Assembly (NCBI GenBank): GCA_032719365.1
Contig: CM064871.1
Coordinates: 64,492,416 to 64,556,415, forward strand
Reading direction: 5' to 3'
From: Prinsepia uniflora
Lineage: Eukaryota; Streptophyta; Magnoliopsida; Rosales; Rosaceae
Length of the DNA stretch: 64,000 bases
Numbering within the stretch: the stretch's first letter is position 1; the number at the start of each line of letters is the position of its first letter. The translations under genes were made by a program, and so were the position numbers. This document shows, one piece after another, positions 11,812-23,085 of this stretch. A model generated the notes under the pieces. It saw only the letters and a program-made list of their open reading frames with translations, ran no database searches and was not told where the DNA came from.

Positions 11812-12038
11812 GACCCTATTCTGTCCCATTTCATTCGTCAGACCCTATTCTGTCCCATTTCATTCGTCAGACCCTATTCTGTCCCATTTCATTCGTCAGA
11901 CCCTATTCTGTCCCATTTCATTCGTCAGACCCTATTCTGTCCCATTTCATTCGTCAGACCCTATTCTGTCCCATTTCATTCGTCAGACCCTATTCTGTCC
12001 CATTTCATTCGTCAGACCCTATTCTGTCCCATTTCATT
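11812..12038 (+). repeat. Perfect 29-bp tandem repeat, eight copies
   Basis: Eight head-to-tail copies of a 29-bp unit (starting GACCCTATTCTGTCCC) begin at 11812, 11841, 11870, 11899, 11928, 11957, 11986 and 12015. Copies are identical by eye except the clipped last one. The array starts 134 bp after the WHY1 stop, so it is probably in or just beyond its 3' UTR. The unit lacks stops and 29 is not a multiple of three, which creates long spurious ORFs in more than one frame. Confidence 0.95.
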
Positions 12039-13734
12039 GATGTATAATTTATCAACTTACAAATCTTTCTTCTTTCTAATAGCGAATTAATGTCAAAGCC
12101 ATCGGCAGCCCATTATGGGCTTGAAGCCCATGTTGGGCCTGTTGGGCGCATAGTCCAAAGTAATGAAAGTCCAAGGCAGATAAAACAAGGATGGACTATA
12201 ATGAGTATGGTCTTAAATGTGGACGGCTTGTCGAACTCATTAACCGGCTTGTATTTACATTGAATTAAATGTGAAAACTGAATTTCTCAATATTTTTATT
12301 AAAAATATAAATTAAAAACGAAACAGTTATGGGGTGAATGGACATAGAATTTTAGCTGTGACGGTGAACCTCAAGGCAGCCACTGGGTCAACCATTCATC
12401 TTATGTAAAATAATTCAATTTACAAATTAATAATTAGCAACCAAAGAATAAATAATAGGCATGTATCTGCCCAGAGTTTCTATGCTGCAATATATATATA
12501 TATATATGTATACATATATGCGGCACAAACTGGAAATGGCTGGAACTCAGCTAGTTGTTAATAATTAATTTTCTTATAATTTATTTATTGGCTGTAATCT
12601 TATGCATGATCTAACTCGGTTGACTAACTTAATATTGTTTTAGACTATACGTCATTAGGCAAATAAGACCATTTGTGGTCGTTATTTATTTTAATCCGAT
12701 GGCTATCCTACCTTATTAAACATTTACAGACAAATTCAATGACTTCAAATTTAAAAAACACAAACTTTAAATATAAAATCTCGAATGCAGAAACAAACGC
12801 TTTTATATTCAATCATTTAAACAATCAATTTTTTTTTTTCATGAAAATTAATTCAACTTAAAATTTGACAACTTTTAACAGAAAATGAGTCGATTTATTT
12901 TGTTTGGTTTTTATTTATAGTATTAAATTATGTTATTTGATTTGTATATATATAGTTTTGAGGAGGATTTTGGTCTTCATCGATGCAGAGATAGAGCTAG
13001 AAGTGAGGCTTTGTGCCGTCGTCAATTTCCAAGCTTCGTCTGCTTTGACACTACACCGTTTATAAGGATCTTTATAGTTGGATAATTTTTCGTTAGTTGC
13101 TTAATTATGATCATTAAATTGTAAATTACTCAGCTCTAAGTTTTCGTTGCCTTGGCCTCTACACCTTTGCTTTTACCAGCTACTTTGTCCGCGATTTCTT
13201 ATATCAACAAGGAGGGAACACCGAACACCCATAAAGTATAGTCACAATACACTTACTGTCGTTTTATAGAATTTTAAGAAAACTAGTGCAACAATTTAAC
13301 GTCACAATCTTTTATATAAATTTTATTTTGCTCATAACAAAATTCGAATGCACAAAAAACGGATAAAATGACATACTATATATATAAATTTGTTTTAGCT
13401 AATATAATCCGTATTGATATTTTTGGTTGGGAAACATATGCAAGTTGTATAATTTGAGCCTTTGAAGGGGCGTTGACTGGCTTCAAAAGAGATGGACTGA
13501 TTTCACCATAATCTGAGCTAGCTCCTTTCTTAAAGCAGACTTATGGAAGCTTGGTAGATTTAGATCTATCTAGTTCTATGTTTATTATATCAGATCAGTG
13601 AGGTCCGTCAATCTATTATTTTATTCGATCTGTTTGTGTATTAGTAGTAGATAAGTTCTGCGTCAGATACTTGAATCACCATTCATTGACCTAGGTTTAT
13701 ATAATATCTAAACTTTTATAATATATTCATTATT
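12039..13734. other. Intergenic, AT-rich, no gene seen
   Basis: Simple AT-rich sequence with a (TA)n microsatellite at 12490-12510. No ORF over ~60 codons looks coding and no element ends were recognised. Confidence 0.7.
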
Positions 13735-13830
13735 GCTAGCTCAATGGTTAATGGTTATGACGAGCTCCTACTTGCGTGTCTGCTGGTTTACGAGTTATGA
13801 TTTCGATGGTTTAAATATTAAATTAAAATT
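13735..13830 (+). repeat. Possible degenerate tRNA-derived SINE head
   Basis: TAGCTCAATGGTTA (from ~13738) resembles a tRNA/SINE A box, followed by GAGCTCCTACTTGCG and a weak B-box-like 'acgagttatgatttcgat'. The B box is too diverged for certainty and no target duplication was found. Confidence 0.25.
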
Positions 13831-15484
13831 TACGTGAAAAGTCGTGATAGTAAATTACTTCACTAGTAATAATCTGTAATAATTACTAATATAATAGACG
13901 TTATTTCAATATTCTTTTGAGCATAATATCGTAAATTATATGTCATCACGATGGAGTGAGTGGCTTCCTTATCATGTGACTATGAGGGAACTATCAAACC
14001 GTTGGTTTTAATGAACTGTCAACATGTTTAACTATAATTAATTTTGGTTTATTTTATATATTATATATAACCAGTTGTTAATTTTTTTTTGGTAATTAAA
14101 CGTGTATATTTATGGACTAATGCTTATACAGTGTAACATGTTAGAATTAATTAAGCTCATCACATGACGTTGAAGATAGACAAATTGTTTAATATTAAGA
14201 TGGACCGGTTACCTGCTTGAATTAAATTCTGTTTTTATATACACTAATGACGACGTGTTTACTTCGAAGTAGTCACGACTCTTCCAAAATTTTAACATTT
14301 AGAAAAAAAGAAATAGGGCAATAAATTCATAGCTCTTTATTAATATATAATTATATTTAAAAACTTGCATATAGAAAAATTAAACTCATATGTCCCTTGA
14401 CTAACAAAGGACTATACAATTTCAAATAGGTCATAGTTTTTATATAAATTATAACTAATGTCATCCAATTGTAAATTAATCTAATAACAATCTAAAATAC
14501 ACTTATCAAAATTTATCATGATTTCAATATTACTTTTTATTTTATTTTTTTATTATAAGATTATATTGAGGATTATGAAAATATTACTCCTATTTATAAT
14601 TTTTTTTCCACTTGCTCATTTTAAAAGTAATATGAGTATTTAATCTAATTTAAAGTAAAAGAATTAAAAGCAATAATCCTTCAAAAATAATTTTAAATTT
14701 TAAATTTTAAAATTCTTTATCTTCTGATATTAAATAATTTGGTTAATTTTGTATAGTTTAGGGTTTAATTCTTGAATTTTATGCTAAAATTCAAGAATTA
14801 AACCCTATGTCGTACGATTTTCTATCATAATCTCACCCCCTCCCCCCTCCCAAAAAAAAAAAAATTCCTATACCCTACCGTTGAACCCCAGACAATACGG
14901 ATTTTATTTTTTTATTTTATAGAAAAAATTTAATTGTAACTATATACAATATATATAATAGTATATATACATATATAATATTTATTATATTACATGTGTA
15001 TTTGTAAATGATAAGAAATCGAAAATCGAAATAATTATAATATGCATCATAGTTAAGTAATGACAAATCTGCATAGACTGTTAGACATAGTGGTCGCTAA
15101 ATTTCCTTATTTGTTATTTCATTTTATTGTTTTTAGTTTTGTCTTTTGCAAAGAAATTAAGCAAAAGCTTTGAAGTATTCATAATATTGGTAATTAATTA
15201 AATTTAAAACGTTAATTATTGTACTAAACTTGGGTTATGGATATAATATTATATAGCGAGGTAGGTTTCTAATTGGAATGAATAGATTAAAGAGAAGAGT
15301 CTCAGGGCGTCATTCGTGATTCTTAAAACTTCATTATCCGTCCCATTTTTCTTCTGCCCGCCTCCGTACACCGTACAGTCTTATTTGTTACTTTTTTTAA
15401 GTTTAATTTGTTGCCCAAGCTTCCAAGCAATTGCCCACTAAATTTTCTTGTATCTAATTAAAATTTGGACGGTATGGAATGGTA

Positions 15485-15490
<6 letters not shown>
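13831..15490. other. Intergenic, very AT-rich, no gene seen
   Basis: Apart from the perfect hairpin at 14759-14807 this stretch shows homopolymer runs and low-complexity AT sequence only. Confidence 0.7.
14759..14807. repeat. Perfect 22-bp inverted repeat, 5-nt loop
   Basis: The 22 bases 14759-14780 (TAGGGTTTAATTC...) are exactly complementary, inverted, to 14786-14807, with ATGCT between. It does not look like a terminator and is not next to a gene. It could be a minute foldback element. Confidence 0.9.

Positions 15491-15516
<26 letters not shown>
15490..15516. repeat. (TA)n microsatellite
   Basis: Uninterrupted TA dinucleotides of about 13 units. Similar TA tracts occur at 23261-23276, 25017-25042, 25247-25262 and 26767-26792. 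Confidence 0.9.
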
Positions 15517-15557
15517 TATCTCTATGTTATTATAAAATGAAGAGCTTCAAAACGTTT

Positions 15558-15757
15558 CATCAAAATATTTTGACGAAAATATCTTTTAAATTATTTAAAA
15601 ATTAATGATATAATAGCAAAATTAAAATAGCAAAATTAAATATTAATTTTAAAATTACATCAAAATATTTTGACGAAAATGTCTTTTAAATTATTTAAAA
15701 ATTAATGATATATTAGTAAAATTAAATATTAAATTTAAAATTAAATAATATTAATTA
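15558..15757. repeat. Tandem duplication, period 100 bp
   Basis: CATCAAAATATTTTGACGAA starts at 15558 and again at 15658, and the following bases stay alike through most of the unit, with a few substitutions and small indels. Confidence 0.8.
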
Positions 15758-16016
15758 GTTGATGGAGATAGTGAGAGAGAGAAAATGATAATGACACAGA
15801 TAATTACTACTCATATTTTTATTTTTATTTTTATAAATTTATTTATTTATTTTATTTTAATTTTTTTAATGGGAAAAGAATTAGCATTCGCTTTAGAGTC
15901 TAGTATACATATATATGGATTGTTTACACATAGATTTCTCATGTTTACACAACCACCTCCTTAGGTTTCAACAATTACATAAATATATATCCTTTCATGT
16001 TTCAAAACTCTAAAGC

Positions 16017-16381
16017 TATCTCATAGCCAAACTACCGTTCCTCAATTTTTTTAATTTTTTTATAAAACAATTCTGTCATTTTTTATAATAATAAAATATA
16101 AATAAATAAATAAATATGCCATTTTTAATAATATTAAAAATTTTTAAAAATTCTCCCACTTGTGAGATAGCTTAATCTTTATTAAAAAAAAATAGCATGA
16201 ATTATAATTCACGTTAATTATTATAAAAATGGCCTAATTTTTTATAATTTACATTAATCTTACATTTTTTTTATTTTTTAGTATTATTAAAAATGGAAGA
16301 ATTTTGCTTTTTTCATAAAAAAGGCAAAAAACATTTATAAAAAAAATAAAGAATTGAAGAAAGGTGTTTGGTGGTGAGATA
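16017..16381. mobile_element. MITE-like inverted-repeat element (tentative)
   Basis: The left end TATCTCATAGCCAAAC... and the right end ...GTTTGGTGGTGAGATA are imperfect inverted repeats over ~45-60 bp, around an AT-rich core without ORF. A second GAGATAGCTTAATC copy inside (from ~16163) complicates the borders. Superfamily not assigned. Confidence 0.4.
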
Positions 16382-16564
16382 AATTAATCTTTATCAAGGA
16401 TTGTTATCCAAGGGTAATTTTGTTGTTATAAATAAAAGGAGTTATGCACAAGGGTTTTGAAATATGAGGGGATGTTTGTATAATTGTTAAAATTTGAGGG
16501 GGATATTTGTGCAAATATGAGAAACATCAGGAGTGTAGGTATAAATAACTCATATATATGTATA

Positions 16565-17541
16565 TGGGAAAATTGTTACTATAGTCCATGAATTCTACCC
16601 TAATATTAGTTATGGTTCTTAAACTTCATTATTAGTAGTAAAGGTCCCTGGACTATACCCAAATATATACTAATCATCCCTCCGTTAAAATATTAACAAA
16701 ATTCTGTTAAAATTAAAGGTATGATTGTCTTTTTACTGTTCAATAAAATTCCTCATTTTTTACTAACTGTTGCTATAGCCCCTCAACTTTACTCCAATGT
16801 TAACTATAGTCCCTAAACTTGATTATTAGTAGCAAATATTCATGAACTATATCCAAATATATATTATCTCTCCATTAAAATGTTAACATTTTCTGGTGAA
16901 TTCAATTTCGAAGTACTCAAATCCACTGGGTGGCAATTTGGTAATTACCATAACGGTCCCAATTCATGAAAGTCATTTTGATTTTTTTTTCCATTTTTTT
17001 CTTCTTTTTCTTCATGTTTATTCACAAGTAGTAGATCAAGGGTTATTTTTAGTTTTTACCCTAAATTTTAAATATTGTTCTTGTCACTAAATATTGTGAA
17101 TATGAAAAGTTGATACATTTACCTCTCCGTTTTCCGGGTTTTGTGTAACTTGTGTTGAATTTTGTGTTACGTTATTAATTGTAGGGGCTTTAGAAATATT
17201 GGTGAAAGATTTGTACCAATGTATGAGTTATAGTTATTAACAATTATATTTGGGTATAATTCAAAGACCTTTACTACTAATAATGAAATTTAGGGACCAT
17301 AGCTAACATTAGAGTAAATTTCAAGGACTATAGCAATAGTTAGTAAAAAATATGGAATTTTTTTTAACAGTAAAAAGTCAATCATACCCCTAATTTTAAC
17401 AGAATTTCGTTAACATTTTAACGGAATGATGATTAGTATACATTTAGGTATAGTTCAGGGACCTTTGCTACTAATAATGAAGTTTAGGGACTATAACTAA
17501 TATTAGGGTAAAATTCAAGGATTATAGCAACAGTTTTCCCA
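16565..17541. mobile_element. Non-autonomous DNA element with ~310-bp terminal inverted repeats
   Basis: The element runs from TGGGAAAATTGTTACTATAG to the inverted TATAGCAACAGTTTTCCCA. The two arms can be followed inwards for about 310 bp each with scattered mismatches. It is flanked by TATGTATA on both sides (16557-16564 and 17542-17549), an 8-bp candidate target duplication, although the flank is microsatellite-like. The core has no convincing ORF. Long TIRs suit a Mutator-like derivative; an 8-bp TSD would suit hAT. Confidence 0.7.
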
Positions 17542-17545
17542 TATG

Positions 17546-17553
<8 letters not shown>

Positions 17554-17580
<27 letters not shown>

Positions 17581-17583
17581 TGT
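17554..17583. repeat. (TG)n microsatellite
   Basis: About 14 TG dinucleotides immediately after the long-TIR element. Confidence 0.9.
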
Positions 17584-18516
17584 GACCCATAAAAATTTTC
17601 AAGCTTCGGTTGAATTAATTTTTTTCTCTTTTTTTAATTGATCGAATTAGTTAAGCTATTTCTTTTAGTATAAGGTCATGACCTTAGAAGGCAAATTAAA
17701 ATCGATGCCTTTAAGAGTTGAGACCTTGTCACTGCAACGTAAATGGACAAGATACTATCTACAAGAAATGATAAAATAATGAAGTATTAGAGTTAGAGAT
17801 GACTCTTGAACCAGATTCTCAGGCGGGCTAAACTTACCTGCTAGATGTAAAAGAAACTTGACAGTATAAGTGAATTTCATTAATAAACATAAAATATACA
17901 TCTAGTCAGAGGGGCATAATGAGCCTTATCCCTCGAATGCAAAAATATACATAATAGAAGCTTGATAGACATAAGAAAAATAAATTACAGCAAAACTCAT
18001 AATTAAACATGCAATGCAAATACAAATGAACACTTTCTAATTTTAAATTATACCCTCTGAGTCTTAATAAAATCAAACTCCTCAATTATCTCTTTATTAC
18101 TAATAATATAAGTAAAGTCTCTTTCAATGTGAAGGTCATACAATTAGCAAGAAATTCATCGTTTATTTTATTTCGAAATTGAAATTGTGATTTGTGAGAT
18201 TTGAAGGCAAAGAAAAGAAAGAGGAAAGGCTGAAATGGTGTTGTCCTTTTTTTTTTTTTGCTACTTTCTCTATCTTACTCATGGATGAAAATATCTGCAA
18301 TATCCGTAAAACTTCAGTGGATATATCCGTATTTTACGATCTCAGCATTAAAATCGGGGGAAGAAATATCCACTTTTTCCCTTCAATATACCGGTATTTA
18401 AGGGTCTTGACCTAAAAATAGGAGGGGAAGAAGATCCCCCTCAATTTTTGAAAAGAACCCAGCAACTCGGAATGAACCGAGATTTTGAGTTCCATATTCC
18501 TCAAGGTCAGTGGGTT
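17584..18516. other. Intergenic, no gene seen
   Basis: AT-rich. At 18285-18420 there are repeated ATATCC/GGATAT words like those at 9008-9090, possibly another worn hAT end. The LTR begins at 18517. Confidence 0.6.
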
Positions 18517-21500
18517 TGTAACGACCCGTCCCAGAAATTGAGATTGGCTTAGTGATTAATGACGGATTAGTGAAGTTAATCGGTGATTGGTTGGACATTT
18601 TTGGACGAATGGTGCCGAAAGACGATTTTGCCCCTGGATTTGGGCTAATAGTTGACTTTTAGTTTGGGCTGTCAAATGGACTTTGACCGATGACCGTAAT
18701 GTAGTTCGGGACGTCACGAGTTCATAAACAGGTGGCACGTCCGATTCTGACATCCGAGGGAAAAGTTATGACGTTCGGAAGTTCAAGGGTACTTTAGTAA
18801 TTTTGTGGAATAAAGGCCATTTGTTGATTTTTCAAACGACGTGGAATTTTTCCCTCATTTCGAGGACCGGTAGGAAGGTCTCGACGCTCCGAGTACAACG
18901 ACAAGCGGCACGCCGTCACCAGACGTCGGACGGTAAAGTTACGGATCTCGAAGTACCAAGGGCAAAATGGTAATTTATCCTTTTGGTCAATTCTGTGCCT
19001 AGGGATATGTGTCCACTGAGAAGTAGATACTTGGCTGTTATTTGGAAATGATGCCACAGAGATGTGACGCGTGGCTGGGTCTGGATGGTGGTAGAACCCT
19101 CAGCCACCGTCTTAACTTGGTTTAAATGGTTGTGGGTCGTATGTGTGTGTCGATGAAGAACAGAAAACAGAGACCCAACTTGTGAGGATTCAAACTTCCC
19201 CCTCATCTAGCCTTAATTGGTCGTGTTGTGTGAACAAAACCGAGAAGATATATGATGTAGATTATGGAGGTGATGTCGTGGCTAGCCGTCGTGCACGGTG
19301 GCGACGAATAGAGGAAGAAACCATAAGTTCTGTGTTTGAATTTGAAATTGGATTTTTAGCTTAGGCCACTACTGACGGTTCTAATTGATCAGAAAGTGAT
19401 CAGGAAGGTGAGACGATGTCGTTGGTACCCACGGCGGGGCTCGACGGCGGAGGTATGGCTACAAACCCGTAATTGCCCTGTTTTGATAAAAAAAAAATGG
19501 TAAGACGAAATTCGGGGGTTGTTGTGAGGTCCTGATCAGCTTGCTATGTTTCTAGGAATGCCAAAAGGCGTTTAAGATAAAAAACGAGGAAGTTGGAGGC
19601 CGGAATCGTGGCAACTCGAGGAAGACATGGACTGGTTTACTCATCAGTTTGGGAGGTAATCTCTATCTCCAGTTTTCACGAATTAACTATATGGAATTAT
19701 TGGAAAAGAAGGGACGAACGTAATAGATTAATTAGGAATGAAAAACGGATTGAAATTGCTAAAAATCGCCCACGCCGGTTCAACAGTTGGACCGGATTTG
19801 CAAACCGGTTCAGACCGGTCGACTGAGGAAGACGATGAACAGTAACTTAGGCGCGTGAGGCCCATGCGTAGCCACTTCAGGCAGCGCGTGTGGGCACGTG
19901 GAACGTCTTTTGAGGAAGGTTCCAACATGACTTTTAAAGTATTTAATGTAACGAACATTTTGGGATTGGTTTCGAGACGATCGGACATCGTCTCGATATG
20001 TTTCGGGATGTCCGAAGGTTTTAGAGCTCTGTTAAAAATAGTTAAAAAAATATGGGAAAATTACAGGGCCTTAGTATAAGCTTTATTAAGTGGTTAGTGA
20101 CCTTATTATGGGATTTGGACAGGTTCGGAAAAGCCGGTGATAACAGATTAGCCGGGAATGGCAAAAATGCCCGCGTATCGGGGCGACGACGCTATGGTCT
20201 GTGAGTGGACTTTGCTTTTGAACTTATGATGCATGCATATATGTTTTTATATGTTTTCTATACGTGATTCTATGATTTGATTTATGATCTTGATGGTTTA
20301 CGGTTTTGCACGTTTTTCGAGGTATTTACGGAATTATACGTTATACGAGAATATAATGGATATTGTGATTTGAACCTGGTTTTAAGGATTTTTTTTCGGG
20401 ATTTGAACTATGATTCGATTTCAATGATTTAAAAATGGATTTGGATTTTGGAAAAGTGCTTTCGGGCTTGAAGCCCAGTTCAGAAAAGTGGTTTTAAAGA
20501 ACGTGATTTCAGGTTTTTGAATCGGATTTCAGAATGACGAATTTGGATTCGATTTTGGAAACATGAAAGTGGATTTCCGGGTTTGGGTTCGGAATGGTTA
20601 TTCCGGATGCTAGCTTACGGAATGATGGTTTCAGACTCGGATTTGGAAATGGATATGGATATGAGTTCTGGGTTTGGATTTAGGATCCTGATGAGATTGC
20701 GGATTCGGAAATGGAAAATGGTTTTCAAACGCTTTTGGATTGGATTTTATGGATCTGGTTATTGGGTTTAAAGACCCGGATATGATTATGACGGGGGCGG
20801 GCCCGAATTGGGTTTAAAGATTCGGATTGAGTTTAAAGACTCGGATATTGCGCCTGTAGGCCTATTGAGTTTAAAGACTCGGGAGTTTAAAGACTCAGAT
20901 TATATTGAGGCCTGGATTGAGTTTAAAGACTCATATAAATCCAGCAGGTTCGATGGATGGATATGTGGTTTCAAATGTGTTTGGATTTCACTGAGTTTTG
21001 ATGATGATGGTTTTCAATAAAGGTTTTCCGATGTTTTGGGCTCTGCCCGGATGAAATGGTTCTCGATGGTTTTGGGTTGAGGCCCGGGATTTGAGAAAAG
21101 GAAACTGTGTTTGGTTTTCTTACATGGTTTGCTTAACTTGAATATTGAATGGTTTTATGACATGGATTTGATATGCATGCATTGGTTTTTAATTGGAGGG
21201 TGTAAATATAATTGTTTTATTGAACTGCTTTTGAGCTTATACTTTATTTTTGTCCACTCACAGTCTTTTTGTGTTTCCGATACCCACTAGGTTGTTGCGG
21301 TGCGGGCTGTTGGTCGAGAGAGACGGAGGCATCACACACGTGATCCACAGTAGATTCTGCACACTCTGAGAGGCCCGTAAGTTTTGTTAGACGGTTGGAT
21401 CGAGAATCCCTTGTCCGACTTACGTGTCACACGGAGATTGACCATCGGTTTGGCCTACGTGTCATGCGTAAGTTAGACGGGAGCAGGACTTAACCCTTAA

Positions 21501-21529
21501 TCCCGGGGAATTGGGGGTGGGTCCTGTCA
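18517..21529 (+). repeat. Complete long 5' LTR of a Del/Tekay-like gypsy element
   Basis: It begins TGTAACGACCCGTCCC and ends GGGTCCTGTCA (3013 bp), followed by a primer-binding site. Internal marks are GTGAGTGGAC at 20201-20210, TGCATGCAT near 20229 and 21175, GTCCACTCACAG at 21252-21263, and a cassette of hairpin repeats between them, including GGGCTTGAAGCCC (20464-20476) and several GAGTTTAAAGACTC copies (20827-20935). It contains many short ORFs, none coding. Promoter activity is expected of an LTR but the start site cannot be placed. Confidence 0.85.
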
Positions 21530-21532
21530 ATT

Positions 21533-21543
21533 TGGTATCAGAG
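21533..21543 (+). other. Retrotransposon primer-binding site, initiator-Met type
   Basis: TGGTATCAGAG lies three bases after the LTR end and matches the usual complement of plant initiator tRNA-Met 3' ends. Confidence 0.85.
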
Positions 21544-22369
21544 TAGGTTTTGTGTGTTCTGCGCGAGATTTGGTTCCTAGAGTCGTTAGTTCTTCGACTT
21601 GGGTGTTGTGATGCTACGGTGGATGCGATGTCTCGACGCGAAACAGCCCGTCAGCAACCTGGACGCGATAGTGATAGTACGTTCGTTTGGGGATTCATTA
21701 AAGGAACTTCAGAAATTGTGACCCCCCCTTGGTCATGGACACGGGTGGATGTGTTCGGGAGTAGAAAGAGTACTTGGTGACGCCGGGAGTGGCCTGTGTG
21801 GCGAGTGCCGTAGGATTGTGTTAAGTTGGATTAAGGCAGGATGACTTGTGATTACTCGGGAGTATTTGTTCCCAAGCTACTAATGCTAGGGGTGTTTCCT
21901 AAGCAGCGAATTACTCGGAAGTATTATTTCCCAAGCAACGGATTACTCATGGGTATTGTTTCCCAGACCGCTGATGTTTGGGTTGTTTCCAAGGCAGCGG
22001 ATGACTTGGGGGTATTGTTTCCCGGGCAGTGGGTTACTCGGAGGTTGCATATACATTGCAAGTTCCCGAGACTGATCGAGAGACTAGAATATCACTCTAT
22101 AGGATCTTGAGGCTACCCTAAGGTGGATCGAAAGACTTGTGCACGAGGAGGCCCAGTTTGATATCCCAGAGATGAGTTTGAAAAATACGTTCCTAAGGAT
22201 ACTATGATATGATACCGCCAGATGTGACTACACTGGTGCTAATACCTGAATGTGTCTGATCACGGTGATGTGATGAGCTAACATTCCACGATGTGGAAAC
22301 TTGCAGGAAATGGACCCTCGACCTGTAGGCATAAATTTTGCAAAGGAAATTTCTATTAGTACGGAAAAT
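21544..22369 (+). mobile_element. Short non-coding internal region of the long-LTR element
   Basis: Only ~840 bp separate the PBS and the next LTR start. A frame from 21628 (MSRRETARQQPG) resembles a gag N-terminus but is lost within ~50 codons. No protease, RT, RNase H or integrase is present, so this copy could not have moved by itself. Confidence 0.6.
21845..22060 (+). repeat. Imperfect tandem repeats of ~30 bp with inverted ends
   Basis: Seven or so units alternate forms such as TACTCGGAAGTATTATTTCC and 'ttgggggtattgtttcccgg', ending CCAAGCAG. Each unit pairs a GGG-rich with a CCC-rich half, so it can form a small hairpin. Confidence 0.65.
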
Positions 22370-23085
22370 TGTAACGACCCGTCCCAAAAACTTCAAGCAT
22401 TTTCAGAAAACAAATTGGGAATGGACGGATTTACTTTGTCACTTAATAATGGTGGCATGAATTTTTGGAGAACTTCTTCGCGCTGGCAATGTACATACAA
22501 GGTAGTTTACTGTCTTTGTTCATGGCCCAAAAGTCAATTTTAATTTGGGAAACTTTTCAAAAGTTTCGATTAGACCGATGCATATGTTTCGAACACAGGA
22601 GTTTGTAGACAGGTAGCGCGCAGAAAACGAATATGGTGCAAAAAAGTTATAAACCTAAATATCCAAGGGTATTTTGATAATTTTGCATAGAGAAGGGTGT
22701 TTTGGTAATTTGGATGTGCTGTTTTGCCGAGTCCGCAAAGTATTGATGGCTCACTTGGAAGGTGGCACTTGGCACTAGGGAATCAGGATTTGTGGCTTTC
22801 ACTTGGGATGTGTGCTTTTAAGAATGAGGGAATCATATAAGAAGGAAAAAAGGGGAGGAACCCACTAGTTTTCGGTGGGAGAAGACCGAAACACTAGAAA
22901 CCCACCATCTCCACGGTACGACGGTGATGAGCCTGTGAGGTTGTTGTGAAATTGTTCATGTCGGTCCACTAAATGAGTCCCAAAATAGCCTCAAGTGTCG
23001 TTGATGACCGTGGATGGAGAATTTTGGGAACATTCCTTCCTGGGAAAGGGGAAGGATACAGAGATCAATTCGACGAAAAAAAAGG
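22370..23085 (+). repeat. 5' part of a second long LTR (divergent copy)
   Basis: It starts TGTAACGACCCGTCCC after a weak purine run. It keeps LTR blocks in order ('agacaggtagcgcgc', 'aagttat', 'agggtattttgataattttg') but differs strongly from the LTR at 18517 and ends near 23085. It may be the truncated 3' LTR of that element or a separate insertion. Confidence 0.55.

Noticed and set aside
11614..12090. 158-codon ORF with repeated DPILSHFIRQTLFCPI motif
   Set aside because: It is produced by the 29-bp tandem repeat, which lacks stops in every frame; it overlaps the real WHY1 last exon in another frame.
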